This document shows positions 7,948 to 15,942 of a stretch of DNA of 64,000 nt, piece after piece. The DNA comes from a virus, in the IMG/VR virus record IMGVR_UViG_3300013132_000025, positions 1 to 64,000 of that record; one strand, written 5' to 3'. Within the stretch, counting starts at the first letter, position 1, and the number at the start of each line of letters is the position of its first letter. The notes beneath the pieces were generated by a model. The model saw only the letters and a program-made list of their open reading frames with translations. It ran no database searches and was not told the DNA's origin. Made by a program: the position numbers and the translations under genes.

Positions 7948-9415
7948 TTACTTTTCTCCATTGTTTAGCAATTGTCATTTGATTTGCTGGCGCTTTAACT
8001 GGTTGTTGAACTACTTGCTTAGGCTTTTTTATTTTTTTCTCCCATTTAGTCTCCCAGTATGGCTTAAATCCAATTGGTTTGAGAGAATCGTGAAGTTGAT
8101 GAGTTCCGGGTCCAGTTCTCACGTTGTCCCAAACTCCCCATTGAAACGCGCCTAAAGGCATATTTTCATATTCTGGGTATTGAGATTTAACTTCTTTTAA
8201 TTGACTTTCATATTGATCGTATTGTTTATTTGTACTAGGAACAAAATCGGGCTTTCCTAAAAAATTCATCATGTGACGATCTACGGTTGCCAATTCAGAA
8301 CTCTTTGGAGCAAGTAATAGCCACGCAAAAGAAGCAACTTTATTATTAACACCGCTAATTTTAAGGTTTCTTAATCCCTCTCTCCAAAAATGTCCAGTAC
8401 CACCAGTTTTTTTAAAATCTTCTCGGGCTAACTCTGTTAAACGTTCGGCTATAGAACCTAGATTAGCAATGGAGTCTAAGTGTCTATAAATATACCCCGG
8501 ATACTTTTGCCAGTACAATTCTTCTTTTTCTGGCATATCGTATCCTTCATCGTCAAACAACATGCCTTGTTCTTCTTTCATGCCAAATGGGTGTTTGCGA
8601 TGATAAATATCTCTTTGTTTATTCCATTCCTCTCTCGTTATGCCGAGGTGTTGCAAATAAACATTTACATCGCTTTGATATGAAGGAATGTCTGCAATGT
8701 CTTGATAATGAATAGCATTATGTGAAAGATCTTTCATAGGAGAAAGAATGCCAACTCTAAGAGCATTAATTACAGCCTTTTTTTGATCTTCAGAAGATAA
8801 GTTTAAAAATGAGATATCTTGCGCTTCAAGAAGTTTTGCATGAGGCCCTTGCCCACCTTCCCAATCTAATGGATCATTTGGATTTTGTCCTTGCAAAACC
8901 ATAGATTCTGAAAGTTTATTCCATTTACCTAAAAACTTCTTTACTGGACTAACATCAACAATCTCACCCATAATTTCTTTTTCCGGTTCTTCAAGAGGCT
9001 TTTGAGGATTCTTAAGATTTCTTGGTTTTGTTTGAATAAAAGGGTGTTTTTCTGGGTCTCTAACCACCCTTTGAAAATCTTTTGTAAATCCTTGGGCTTT
9101 TATTAGATGAGGCTGTGAAGGAGCAGTTTCGTGGATAGGAAACATAACTATTGTGTCTATTTCATCTGAATATAAAACTTCTCCAATTTTACCTTTAGGA
9201 ATTCGAACAGTTTCATTCATTTCAGAACCCGGGGGGCCGCTTTTCCCGGGAGTTTTATTTTTTACTTGCTGTTTATATTCTAAATTAGCAGATTCTTCCG
9301 GTATTTCGTATTCTTCTCTAGTTGGAATTTTTAAGAGTTCGGGCAAGTATGGCTGAACAACGCCAAAAACATCCGTCTTAGTCTTAACAATATCACCGTT
9401 TTTAAATGCACTCAT
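7934..9415 (-). CDS. Large protein of unknown function; weak HhH-GPD-like segment
   Basis: 493 aa, charged and soluble. I do not recognise the family with certainty. Residues ~345-390 read ISGVNNKVASFAWLLLAP followed by TVDRHMMNFLG. This is reminiscent of the helix-hairpin-helix plus catalytic-Asp arrangement of HhH-GPD DNA glycosylases (G-x-G-x-K-x-A ... V-D-x-H), but the glycine hairpin is imperfect. The N-terminal ~100 residues contain a beta-rich segment (VRIPKGKIGEVLY). GKWNKLSES near residue 165 and KQWRKVNELF at the C-terminus resemble the boundary motif of the polyvalent protein at the right edge. It is the first gene after the 9443-9471 terminator. Confidence 0.5.
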   Translation of the reverse strand: MSAFKNGDIVKTKTDVFGVVQPYLPELLKIPTREEYEIPEESANLEYKQQVKNKTPGKSGPPGSEMNETVRIPKGKIGEVLYSDEIDTIVMFPIHETAPSQPHLIKAQGFTKDFQRVVRDPEKHPFIQTKPRNLKNPQKPLEEPEKEIMGEIVDVSPVKKFLGKWNKLSESMVLQGQNPNDPLDWEGGQGPHAKLLEAQDISFLNLSSEDQKKAVINALRVGILSPMKDLSHNAIHYQDIADIPSYQSDVNVYLQHLGITREEWNKQRDIYHRKHPFGMKEEQGMLFDDEGYDMPEKEELYWQKYPGYIYRHLDSIANLGSIAERLTELAREDFKKTGGTGHFWREGLRNLKISGVNNKVASFAWLLLAPKSSELATVDRHMMNFLGKPDFVPSTNKQYDQYESQLKEVKSQYPEYENMPLGAFQWGVWDNVRTGPGTHQLHDSLKPIGFKPYWETKWEKKIKKPKQVVQQPVKAPANQMTIAKQWRKVNELF

Positions 9416-9442
9416 CTCTTATATTAAGGCAAAGTGTCCCAA

Positions 9443-9471
9443 CAAAAATGAGGCCCCCGAAGAGACCTCAT
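9443..9471 (-). terminator. Rho-independent terminator, UUCG tetraloop
   Basis: On the minus strand ATGAGGTCTC pairs with GGGGCCTCAT (two T-G wobbles) around a TTCG loop and is followed by five T residues. It lies between the holin-like gene and the 493-aa gene and ends the 15346-to-9496 transcription unit. Confidence 0.85.
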
Positions 9472-9495
9472 CTGTCCTGCTTATTTATTTTTTGA

Positions 9496-9864
9496 CTACT
9501 TATTGGGAGAAAGTGGAGGAGTTACGTTTGTGTCTGAAATTACAGGATCATCCTCGTATGTAACAACACTATCTCCAACATCTGCGGTAACTGCTGCCGG
9601 ATTGGCGTAAGCAATGTTGCTTACAAGATTAACCTTCTGCTTGGCGAAGAATACGCGAGAGGCACCAACAATTGCCTGAGCAAGAGCAGAAACGATACCT
9701 GCGGCTGTCGCTAGCCAAAAACCGTATTTGTCTGAAACTGAAGCGGGCAGGCTACCTGTTAAGGTAGTCAAAAATGCTGCAATTGCAAACAATCCAGAAG
9801 TTACAGCGGTTACGATTCCAGTAATTGTTACTGGACCCCAACCAACGTTTACATCTGTGTTCAT
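9496..9864 (-). CDS. Holin-like membrane protein
   Basis: 122 aa with two hydrophobic segments: roughly residues 14-40 (ITGIVTAVTSGLFAIAAFL) and 48-72 (FWLATAAGIVSALAQAIV). A polar, acidic C-terminal tail of about 45 residues follows. Size, two-span topology and position directly downstream of a CHAP endolysin support a holin that permeabilises the inner membrane for lysis. It has a clear GGAG ribosome site before ATG and is the last gene before the terminator at 9443-9471. Another small membrane role cannot be excluded. Confidence 0.65.
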   Translation of the reverse strand: MNTDVNVGWGPVTITGIVTAVTSGLFAIAAFLTTLTGSLPASVSDKYGFWLATAAGIVSALAQAIVGASRVFFAKQKVNLVSNIAYANPAAVTADVGDSVVTYEDDPVISDTNVTPPLSPNK

Positions 9865-9882
9865 TAAATCTCCTAGTTAATA

Positions 9883-10638
9883 TTAACTTGCTTTCTTGCG
9901 GAAACGGCGTAAACCGTGTCCAAGTCGCTTTTCAAGTGACTTTTGTGCGGCGTTTCTAATGTCAACTGTATCAAATGCGCCATAATACTTCAAGTTGCCG
10001 ATGAGGATAAAGTAACGCTTATTCTTACCCTCACCACGGCTTACAGGCCTAGGCCTTAGTTGACGGTACTCAGGATTATTCTTAAGTAGTTCAAGAGTCT
10101 TATCTCTTGCAGCCTTACTTTTCCAACGAGCAACTTTTCCATTAACTGTTAAAAGTTGAGGACGAGCCTGAGTATCTTCAAGCCAGTATTCCCACTTGGG
10201 AGGAGGCGGCAATAGTTTAATTGAGGGAGGGATAATAATAGTTGCCCCGGCAATCGGACGACGGCCAGTTGCTACCATGTTGTCTTTATTTCCTTCAATT
10301 GTTGAAACAGTTCCGTCATTATTGTGCTTAGTAATGATGGCAACATGAACTCCACAGTTCACCCAAAGGGCACCGGGAGGAATTGTACTTCTTCCATCCC
10401 ACTTATATTTCTTACCATTTACACAAATCTGCGAAGTAGCAGGATGATTAATACCACTATCATCTACATCTGCTTCCGCATACATTGCATCAGAATACAT
10501 TCCACACCAAGGTTCACCCTTTAAACCCCACCGAGCCTCCCAACGATCAATATCGGAGCCGCGATTAGAGCCTAGAGGTTGTTCTTTTACACCAAGGTAT
10601 TCAAACGCTTTCTTAACTACTTTTTCACCATTTGTCAT
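9883..10638 (-). CDS. CHAP-domain endolysin
   Basis: 251 aa. The N-terminal CHAP amidase/endopeptidase domain spans ~1-125 with candidate catalytic residues Cys45 (GEPWCGMYS), His98 (CGVHVAI) and Glu115 (STIEGN). There is no signal peptide, consistent with holin-dependent release. The C-terminal ~110 residues (VARWKSKAARDKTLELLKNN ... LGHGLRRFRKKAS) are very basic and may bind the cell wall. Flanked by holin-like genes on both sides, it forms a lysis cassette. CHAP enzymes cleave peptidoglycan amide bonds; the exact bond is not readable from sequence. Confidence 0.8.
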   Translation of the reverse strand: MTNGEKVVKKAFEYLGVKEQPLGSNRGSDIDRWEARWGLKGEPWCGMYSDAMYAEADVDDSGINHPATSQICVNGKKYKWDGRSTIPPGALWVNCGVHVAIITKHNNDGTVSTIEGNKDNMVATGRRPIAGATIIIPPSIKLLPPPPKWEYWLEDTQARPQLLTVNGKVARWKSKAARDKTLELLKNNPEYRQLRPRPVSRGEGKNKRYFILIGNLKYYGAFDTVDIRNAAQKSLEKRLGHGLRRFRKKAS

Positions 10639-10649
10639 ATATTTTTCCT

Positions 10650-11009
10650 TTACAAAATATTGGGCAACATAGCGCCAATAAATGCACCAACTAATGGGCC
10701 TATAATAGCAGCAGTAATTGCCATTGTCAAATTGCGTGTATGCCGTTTATCTTCTTTACTTTCAACCAGTTCCCGATCCATGCTCTTTTCTGTTTGAGAC
10801 AGTTGGAACTTTAATTGATCTATCTGTAATGTTTGAATTTCGTTTTTTAAACTTTCCACTTGAATTCCCAACTGGCTAAACTTCTCGTCTATAGACTTGG
10901 ACAAATCACCAAACGCATCCCGACTTTCCTGCCTAAAGTCTTCAAATTCTCTATAGTTAACAAAATTTGAATCTTCAGGAGAAATTGTTATAGGGAAACT
11001 GCTTGACAT
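10650..11009 (-). CDS. Coiled-coil protein with C-terminal membrane anchor, second holin-like gene
   Basis: 119 aa. Residues ~20-85 are strongly heptad-like and charged (FEDFRQESRDAFGDLSKSID onward), predicting a coiled coil. A single hydrophobic C-terminal segment follows (TMAITAAIIGPLVGAFIGAM). This is the architecture of hemolysin XhlA-type and similar lysis accessory proteins. It lies 11 bases upstream of the endolysin. A membrane-tethered lysis regulator or holin partner is the best reading; a structural role is possible. Confidence 0.55.
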   Translation of the reverse strand: MSSSFPITISPEDSNFVNYREFEDFRQESRDAFGDLSKSIDEKFSQLGIQVESLKNEIQTLQIDQLKFQLSQTEKSMDRELVESKEDKRHTRNLTMAITAAIIGPLVGAFIGAMLPNIL

Positions 11010-11010
11010 T

Positions 11011-11568
11011 TTAAATCCTTTTCCACTTTGTTGTTCTTATCCCCGGCTGCGGGGTAGTATATTGTTCCATTCCCGGCAAAGTTAATTGAGTTCCCGGTTC
11101 TTCTGGAATGGTAACTTCAGGAACTTGTTGCTGCATAACTTCGTAGTTAGGCATAGGTGCTGGGGGCATTTGCCTTCTCTGCTTAAACAGAGTCATTTGT
11201 GGATCTGAGGTTAAAGGTTGTCCCCAAGATTGCCACATCGCGGCAACAATGTGTGAACAAGGACGACCTTCAAACTTCTTCCATTGCCTTGTTCTTTGCC
11301 ACGCATACTTTCCCCAGTCACAGCCACATTCCCAATTTGTTATCTTATTGTTGTCTGGATTTTCACGATAGATAACCACATCGTACAATCCATTATCTCC
11401 TTGAACTTGACCTTGGACAATCTTAACTTCATTGACATTAAGCAAAACCTGACCGTTATCTTTAATACGTTTTGCTTTATTTCTAACATCAACCCAAGCC
11501 GCTTCCTTTACTAAGGCAACGGCCTCTTTAACTGTTTTTGCTTTCTTAACAACATCTAACTCAGACAT
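11011..11568 (-). CDS. SWIM zinc-finger protein
   Basis: 185 aa. Residues ~75-115 contain CGCDWGKYAWQR followed by RPCSHIVAAMW, the CxC...CxH pattern of SWIM zinc-binding domains, known to mediate DNA or protein contacts. The N-terminus (DVVKKAKTVKEAVALVKEAA) is helical and the C-terminus is Pro/Gln-rich, ending TTKWKRI. Stop and start codons overlap those of the CCA-adding-type gene upstream (TAATG), implying coupled synthesis. The partner is unknown; SWIM domains alone do not define activity. Confidence 0.65.
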   Translation of the reverse strand: MSELDVVKKAKTVKEAVALVKEAAWVDVRNKAKRIKDNGQVLLNVNEVKIVQGQVQGDNGLYDVVIYRENPDNNKITNWECGCDWGKYAWQRTRQWKKFEGRPCSHIVAAMWQSWGQPLTSDPQMTLFKQRRQMPPAPMPNYEVMQQQVPEVTIPEEPGTQLTLPGMEQYTTPQPGIRTTKWKRI

Positions 11569-13478
11569 TAATAACTCATTGCGTTTACGTTGTAATTTTC
11601 CTGCAAATGCTCAGGATTTGGATCGTCATCATCACGATCTATAGGATATTCATGAGCAATATCCGGTTGTGTATTAATTACTCTGCCGGAACTAAAGTCA
11701 TAAAAGGCTATTTGTTGTTCTTGTTGGGCCAGTCGTAAGGCGTTTATTTCTTCTGGGACAATTCTTATTAGGTCTAGATAAACTAAGCCTTTCCCACCTT
11801 TTGTGTCATTCCAAGATCCGATTTTTACATCAGGATTGTGAGATAAGAACTTAGCGTGTTCATTTTTAAATCTTTTCACATCTTCTGCATCAAAATGATT
11901 AATATCAATAGCAGTTCCGTGATCGTTAAGGCCGACCCCAAATCCTTCTCCTTCGTACCCTGAGAAGTCTGAGTTCCAAGTAAAGCCTTGTCCTTCTTCA
12001 AATGTTTTGCTTATACCTTTGTGAAAATTAGGATGAACGTTTGCGGCAAATTTCATTTTTGATGATACCTTAGAGGGGTATAGAGTTTTTACAATATTTA
12101 ACAATTCTTGACGATTGTTTAGGGAAGGATGCTCAATGACCAAATCCATTATTTTTTTAATTATTTGCCCAACTTGTGGGCCTGATGAGATCCCCAATAA
12201 CTTAATAATATCATTACCGTTAATTGCAAGGTCTTTAGGAGAAAAAACTGCTTGCGATGCGGCTTCATTATTAATAAGACTTCTCATCTTATCAGTCATC
12301 ATCCGGGTAGCATTTTCATTACCTTTGCCCATATGATCTGCTTCTCGGAGGTTAAGTAGGTCGTGGGCTGTTTCTGGCGATCCTGAGTTATTAAGAAACT
12401 TTCTTGCGCCTTTTGGAGAATTAAAAGAAGGAAACATATGATTGTTAATTAAGTGTTTAATTCTACCAATTCGGTTTGCGGGATAGCGAAGCCTTGACAA
12501 TATTCCTTCAGCCATTTCTGCGCCAACTTCGTCGTGATTAGCACCTTGTCCTTGCTCTCCTTTATAGAAATGACCCACCCCGTTTTCATCTTCCCACATG
12601 GATGAGGGCTTACCAATATCGTGCAATAATGCTGCCATACGAACATCGGTGTCACTTGTCAATCCCGAAACATTTTTTAATACATTCATAATGTGTGTGC
12701 CTAAATCATGCTTATGATAAAAGTTTTTTTGATCAAACCCAAATGTGGAGTGAACTTCGGGAAGAAAATGATCTAACACTCCAGTTTCTTGACCAAGTTT
12801 AATTGCCTCAGATGGATAATTGCCTGACAAAATCTTTTCTAATTCTTGTCCAACGGTTTCCATTGGTGTCTTTTTGAGATGTGGGGCGTGCAATCTCATT
12901 TGTTCTTTTGTTTCTTCATCTGGTTGAAGTCCGTGTTTGCTTAAGGCGGTTAAGGCTCTCATTGTGCGAGAAGAATCATCACGAAAAGAATTTGAGTGAA
13001 CCGTTTTTAGAACACCATTTTCAATATCTTTTAATCCGTCAAATGGATCAACGACTTGTCCGGTTTTAGCATTTACAGCAATTGCGTTTGCAGTAAAATC
13101 TCTTCTTTCTAAATCTTTTTCTACAGGAATAGAAGAGTCAGATTTAATCTGCCAATCTTTATTTCCTTCTCCAGTTTTTACTTCAATACGAGGAAGAGCA
13201 ATCTCTACTTCGCTTCCCCCATAATTAAAACGATATACTGGGAATTGCTTTCCGGTCAAAGATAATTTTCCTTTAGGAACGCTTTTTAAGACTGATTCAA
13301 TTGTATCTCCGTTGACCTTAGCCATAATGTCAATATCTTTAGGCTTTTTGCCAAGGACAACATCTCTTGGCGCTCCACCGACAACATAAACTTCTCCAAA
13401 AGGGGAGAGGCTGTCAACTGCCATCTTTGCAGCGGGGTCATCATTTACAAGTCTTAAAATTGTTTCCGATAAATTCAT
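11568..13478 (-). CDS. CCA-adding enzyme-like nucleotidyltransferase with HD domain and C-terminal extension
   Basis: 636 aa, longer than ordinary bacterial CCA enzymes. The N-terminal pol-beta-type head has VVGGAPRDVVLG and the catalytic pair in DIDIMA (Asp48, Asp50), then RRDFTANAIA, DPFDGLKDIENG and SSRTMRALTALSKHG, all classic class II tRNA nucleotidyltransferase motifs. An HD phosphohydrolase domain follows (HDLGTHIMN, LLHDIGKP, NHDEVGAEMAEG). From ~residue 460 comes an extra domain starting near SKMKFAANVHPNFHKG. Class II enzymes add CCA to tRNA 3' ends. None of the phage tRNAs here encodes CCA, so this role fits. The extra domain and late-type position are odd. Confidence 0.8.
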   Translation of the reverse strand: MNLSETILRLVNDDPAAKMAVDSLSPFGEVYVVGGAPRDVVLGKKPKDIDIMAKVNGDTIESVLKSVPKGKLSLTGKQFPVYRFNYGGSEVEIALPRIEVKTGEGNKDWQIKSDSSIPVEKDLERRDFTANAIAVNAKTGQVVDPFDGLKDIENGVLKTVHSNSFRDDSSRTMRALTALSKHGLQPDEETKEQMRLHAPHLKKTPMETVGQELEKILSGNYPSEAIKLGQETGVLDHFLPEVHSTFGFDQKNFYHKHDLGTHIMNVLKNVSGLTSDTDVRMAALLHDIGKPSSMWEDENGVGHFYKGEQGQGANHDEVGAEMAEGILSRLRYPANRIGRIKHLINNHMFPSFNSPKGARKFLNNSGSPETAHDLLNLREADHMGKGNENATRMMTDKMRSLINNEAASQAVFSPKDLAINGNDIIKLLGISSGPQVGQIIKKIMDLVIEHPSLNNRQELLNIVKTLYPSKVSSKMKFAANVHPNFHKGISKTFEEGQGFTWNSDFSGYEGEGFGVGLNDHGTAIDINHFDAEDVKRFKNEHAKFLSHNPDVKIGSWNDTKGGKGLVYLDLIRIVPEEINALRLAQQEQQIAFYDFSSGRVINTQPDIAHEYPIDRDDDDPNPEHLQENYNVNAMSY

Positions 13479-14171
13479 TTACGCAATCCTCTGGCCAATA
13501 TTTCTCAATCTGTCAAATGTTCCATTATTGTCAAGAAATTTATAAATAATATTTCCTTCACTATAGTCGCCATAAATGATTTGATCTTCTTTTCTTCTCT
13601 GATGTGCAATTTTGTACATCGCTTTAGCATCATCATATTTATTGGCATCTATTAATGAATTAATCTTGTCTGAAAACTGAATCCCTGTTGCAATCCAATC
13701 TGGCTTTTCTTCAGTTATATCAACTGATTTTGAGCGATCTGGTTTAACAACCCAATCATCTTTTTGAAAGTCCCAAGCAGCCCTCATTCCGAGGGAAAAG
13801 AGGTCGTAAATATCTATTCCATAAGGCTGTACAAAATGTTGATACCTATGAAGTGTTCTGGGGAAGAATTCTCCATCTAAAGAATTAACCACAATTGAAA
13901 TAAGATCTGCACGATCTTCTTCACTAAAGTCATCAAGGTTACAAACAATAGATACATCAACATCTGATGTTTCAGAATATTGATATGTGCAGAGCGAACC
14001 AGTCAGAAAATAATCAAAGGCATGTTTGTTAAACCCGTACTGACGAAAGACTTCATTTACATGATCTAAATGATAATCAAATAGTTCTTTTTTAGGAGTC
14101 ATCCCGTTGAACACATCTTGATCAAGTGTGGCATGAATTGGATCTAATATGTTGGCTTCTTTAGTTTTCAT
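13479..14171 (-). CDS. Pol-beta-type nucleotidyltransferase
   Basis: 230 aa. Residues ~45-75 read FDYFLTGSLCTYQYS then SDVDVSIVCN: the GS motif followed by D-x-D of the minimal nucleotidyltransferase fold (as in antibiotic-adenylyl or MNT-like enzymes). A conserved-looking RTLHRYQHFVQPYGIDIYDL segment could supply the third carboxylate. The remainder is helical. It is coupled end-to-start with the CCA-type gene downstream and the 311-aa gene upstream. Substrate unknown: tRNA, protein or small molecule are all possible. Confidence 0.65.
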   Translation of the reverse strand: MKTKEANILDPIHATLDQDVFNGMTPKKELFDYHLDHVNEVFRQYGFNKHAFDYFLTGSLCTYQYSETSDVDVSIVCNLDDFSEEDRADLISIVVNSLDGEFFPRTLHRYQHFVQPYGIDIYDLFSLGMRAAWDFQKDDWVVKPDRSKSVDITEEKPDWIATGIQFSDKINSLIDANKYDDAKAMYKIAHQRRKEDQIIYGDYSEGNIIYKFLDNNGTFDRLRNIGQRIA

Positions 14172-15107
14172 TTAAAAAATATCTTTCGGGTCTGGAGATT
14201 CTTCATATTTTTGTTGCCAGTCAACTCCATGAACTCGTCTTTCAGGAAGGCGAGATTGGTGATACGGATCTGGATGGAAATTACTAAAATCAAAAGGCAT
14301 GTTTTCAATTAGCGGAATAGCACCTTTTGCAGATTTACTAAAACTTCCAATCGCGTGAGGGAGCATATATGCGTCTACCGCATTGTCATCATATCTCATA
14401 GTAAGCCCAATTGTTGCTGGAGAATAATTATCCCACAAACTTGTGTGAGAGAGTTTGTCAGCAATTGCTTTCTTTGAAGATTTTGCGCCGTATCCAGTAA
14501 CTATATATTTGTATGGTCTCAAGTTATGACCAGATGACGCTTTAATTTCGGCAGCAAAAGGTTCCTTGCCGTTACCAACATCATAATTGAATAAAGCATC
14601 TACGGGATGTTGGTCTGCCTCAACATCATGTTCATCATCAGAAAGCATCTGTAGCCCCGGAATGCGCCCGTGCCTTATAATCATTTCACCCAGACGACCA
14701 ACAAGGCGATTTCTTATCTTCATAGTGTCAGGATCTTCATCAGGGTGGATGTGACCCGGAGAGTTCATATATTGACCAAATTCTGGGTACTCATCAAAAT
14801 CTAGTCTTTCCAGTTTCTTTTTGGGAACAATAATTTTGCTTGCGGCAGTTACAAGTTTATCTGCAACATGAATATCTGAAGCAGAGATAACTTTATCTGG
14901 ATAAGATGCATTCCACAGTCTCGTAAAGTAATCAAGATTTGCCGGGGCAGTGACATTATCTTGGTGCAGCACAACTTTCCAGCCATCATCTGTTTGATGG
15001 AGTTCTCCAGAGATGTACTCGCCCTCTGGATCGGCAGTATTATAATTATCCGTTACAAGGATCAGGTCGTTCTTGATATCCCACAATATTTGCTTCATGG
15101 CCTTCAT
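14172..15107 (-). CDS. Unknown protein with possible PD-(D/E)xK nuclease core
   Basis: 311 aa. The segment HPVDALFNYDVGNGKEPF followed by AAEIKASSG (residues ~175-200) resembles a PD-(D/E)xK core: Asp, then E-x-K ending a beta strand, preceded by a helix with a Glu (RLGEMIIRHG). The N-terminal ~60 residues look beta-rich and the C-terminus is Pro/His-rich. No named family is certain. It lies in the same operon as two nucleotidyltransferases and starts at an ATG overlapping the previous TAA. A nuclease assignment is inference only. Confidence 0.45.
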   Translation of the reverse strand: MKAMKQILWDIKNDLILVTDNYNTADPEGEYISGELHQTDDGWKVVLHQDNVTAPANLDYFTRLWNASYPDKVISASDIHVADKLVTAASKIIVPKKKLERLDFDEYPEFGQYMNSPGHIHPDEDPDTMKIRNRLVGRLGEMIIRHGRIPGLQMLSDDEHDVEADQHPVDALFNYDVGNGKEPFAAEIKASSGHNLRPYKYIVTGYGAKSSKKAIADKLSHTSLWDNYSPATIGLTMRYDDNAVDAYMLPHAIGSFSKSAKGAIPLIENMPFDFSNFHPDPYHQSRLPERRVHGVDWQQKYEESPDPKDIF

Positions 15108-15346
15108 TATCTTATATCCAACAAACTTTCATAATATCCGGTAAAAAACGCGAGCGCAAAGTAATACATCTCTTTTCGTTCGATTTGGTTTTCAATTGCT
15201 GAGTCCCAAAACTTTTCCATCGCATCTCCAAAAGAATGATCTATCTTTTTAAAATAGTCTCTCTTTTTCTTATGCCCTAGTCCGTCAATTATCTTATCAA
15301 CTGACCTAAGCCATGCCGCTCCGATTATGGTGTCCATATTATACAT
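15107..15346 (-). CDS. Small protein of unknown function, first gene of leftward operon
   Basis: 79 aa, helical, charged and with several aromatic residues (YFKKIDHSFGDAMEKFWDSA). No membrane segment or metal motif is visible. It has a good GGGGGTGAT ribosome site before ATG, and its stop overlaps the next start (TAATG). As the first leftward gene after the divergent region at 15347-15440 it probably carries the operon's leader. Function not recognised. Confidence 0.6.
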   Translation of the reverse strand: MYNMDTIIGAAWLRSVDKIIDGLGHKKKRDYFKKIDHSFGDAMEKFWDSAIENQIERKEMYYFALAFFTGYYESLLDIR

Positions 15347-15440
15347 GGAATCACCCCCAAAAGGCTTAAATAGGTGCTACACTACAAGTTAAGGAGTAGT
15401 AATTATAGGTTACTTAGTGAATACAGAAAGGATATAACTG
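15347..15440. promoter_or_regulatory. Divergent intergenic control region
   Basis: This 94-base gap separates leftward late-type genes from the rightward dUTPase/NrdJ/tRNA island. A TATAAT sequence on the minus strand (15407-15402) is placed to start leftward transcription about 50 bases before the 15346 start. For the rightward direction, TGCTACACT at 15376-15383 is a possible extended -10 but has no good -35. CACTACAAGTTAA and its imperfect inverse TTACTTAGTG (15380-15420) flank the centre and could be an operator. Confidence 0.45.
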
Positions 15441-15875
15441 TTGGTAGAACTACCTATAGAACTTACTAAAGATGTAAGCCTAATGCTTGAAAAAGCACAT
15501 GATGGAGATGCTGGTTTTGATCTTCTAGCATCAGAAGAAGTCAACTTAGTTCCCGGAGAAGTTAGTGTTGTTTCTACAGGAATGGCAATGGCAATTCCAG
15601 ATGGATATTGTGGATTAGTCTTGCCAAGATCTTCTATGGGGAAGCATGGAATTATTATTCCTAATTCTCCCGGACTGATTGATTCTGGTTATCGTGGTGA
15701 AGTTAAAGTTCTGCTCTTGAATCTGACGAAGGAAAACTATAGAGTCTATATAGACAACAAGATCGCCCAACTCGTAATCGTCAAGTACGAAAATGTAAAT
15801 GCGATAGAAGTTCCTAAATTGCCACAGTCTCATGACGGAAGAGGTGTCAGCGGGTTCGGATCTTCTGGAAAATAA
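15441..15875 (+). CDS. dut: dUTP diphosphatase (dUTPase)
   Basis: 144 aa, normal length for the trimeric dUTPase family. All five motifs are present in order: DAGFDLLA (1), PRSSMG (2), GLIDSGYRGEV (3), IAQLVI (4) and RGVSGFGSSG (5). It hydrolyses dUTP to dUMP and pyrophosphate, keeping uracil out of DNA and feeding dTMP synthesis. The TTG start at 15441 is supported by AAAGGA nine bases upstream and by the close fit to family length. It heads the rightward nucleotide-metabolism and tRNA island, before nrdJ. Confidence 0.92.
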   Translation: MVELPIELTKDVSLMLEKAHDGDAGFDLLASEEVNLVPGEVSVVSTGMAMAIPDGYCGLVLPRSSMGKHGIIIPNSPGLIDSGYRGEVKVLLLNLTKENYRVYIDNKIAQLVIVKYENVNAIEVPKLPQSHDGRGVSGFGSSGK

Positions 15876-15942
15876 GATCTTAAAACAAGCAACTTACAAG
15901 ACATTAAATATTACTTTCGTCTGATTTGTAAAAGGAGTTAGA

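Noticed and set aside
9416-9447. Promoter TATAAG just before the 9415 start
   Set aside because: The -10-like site is only three bases from the ATG, so RNA would start inside the gene; no fitting -35.
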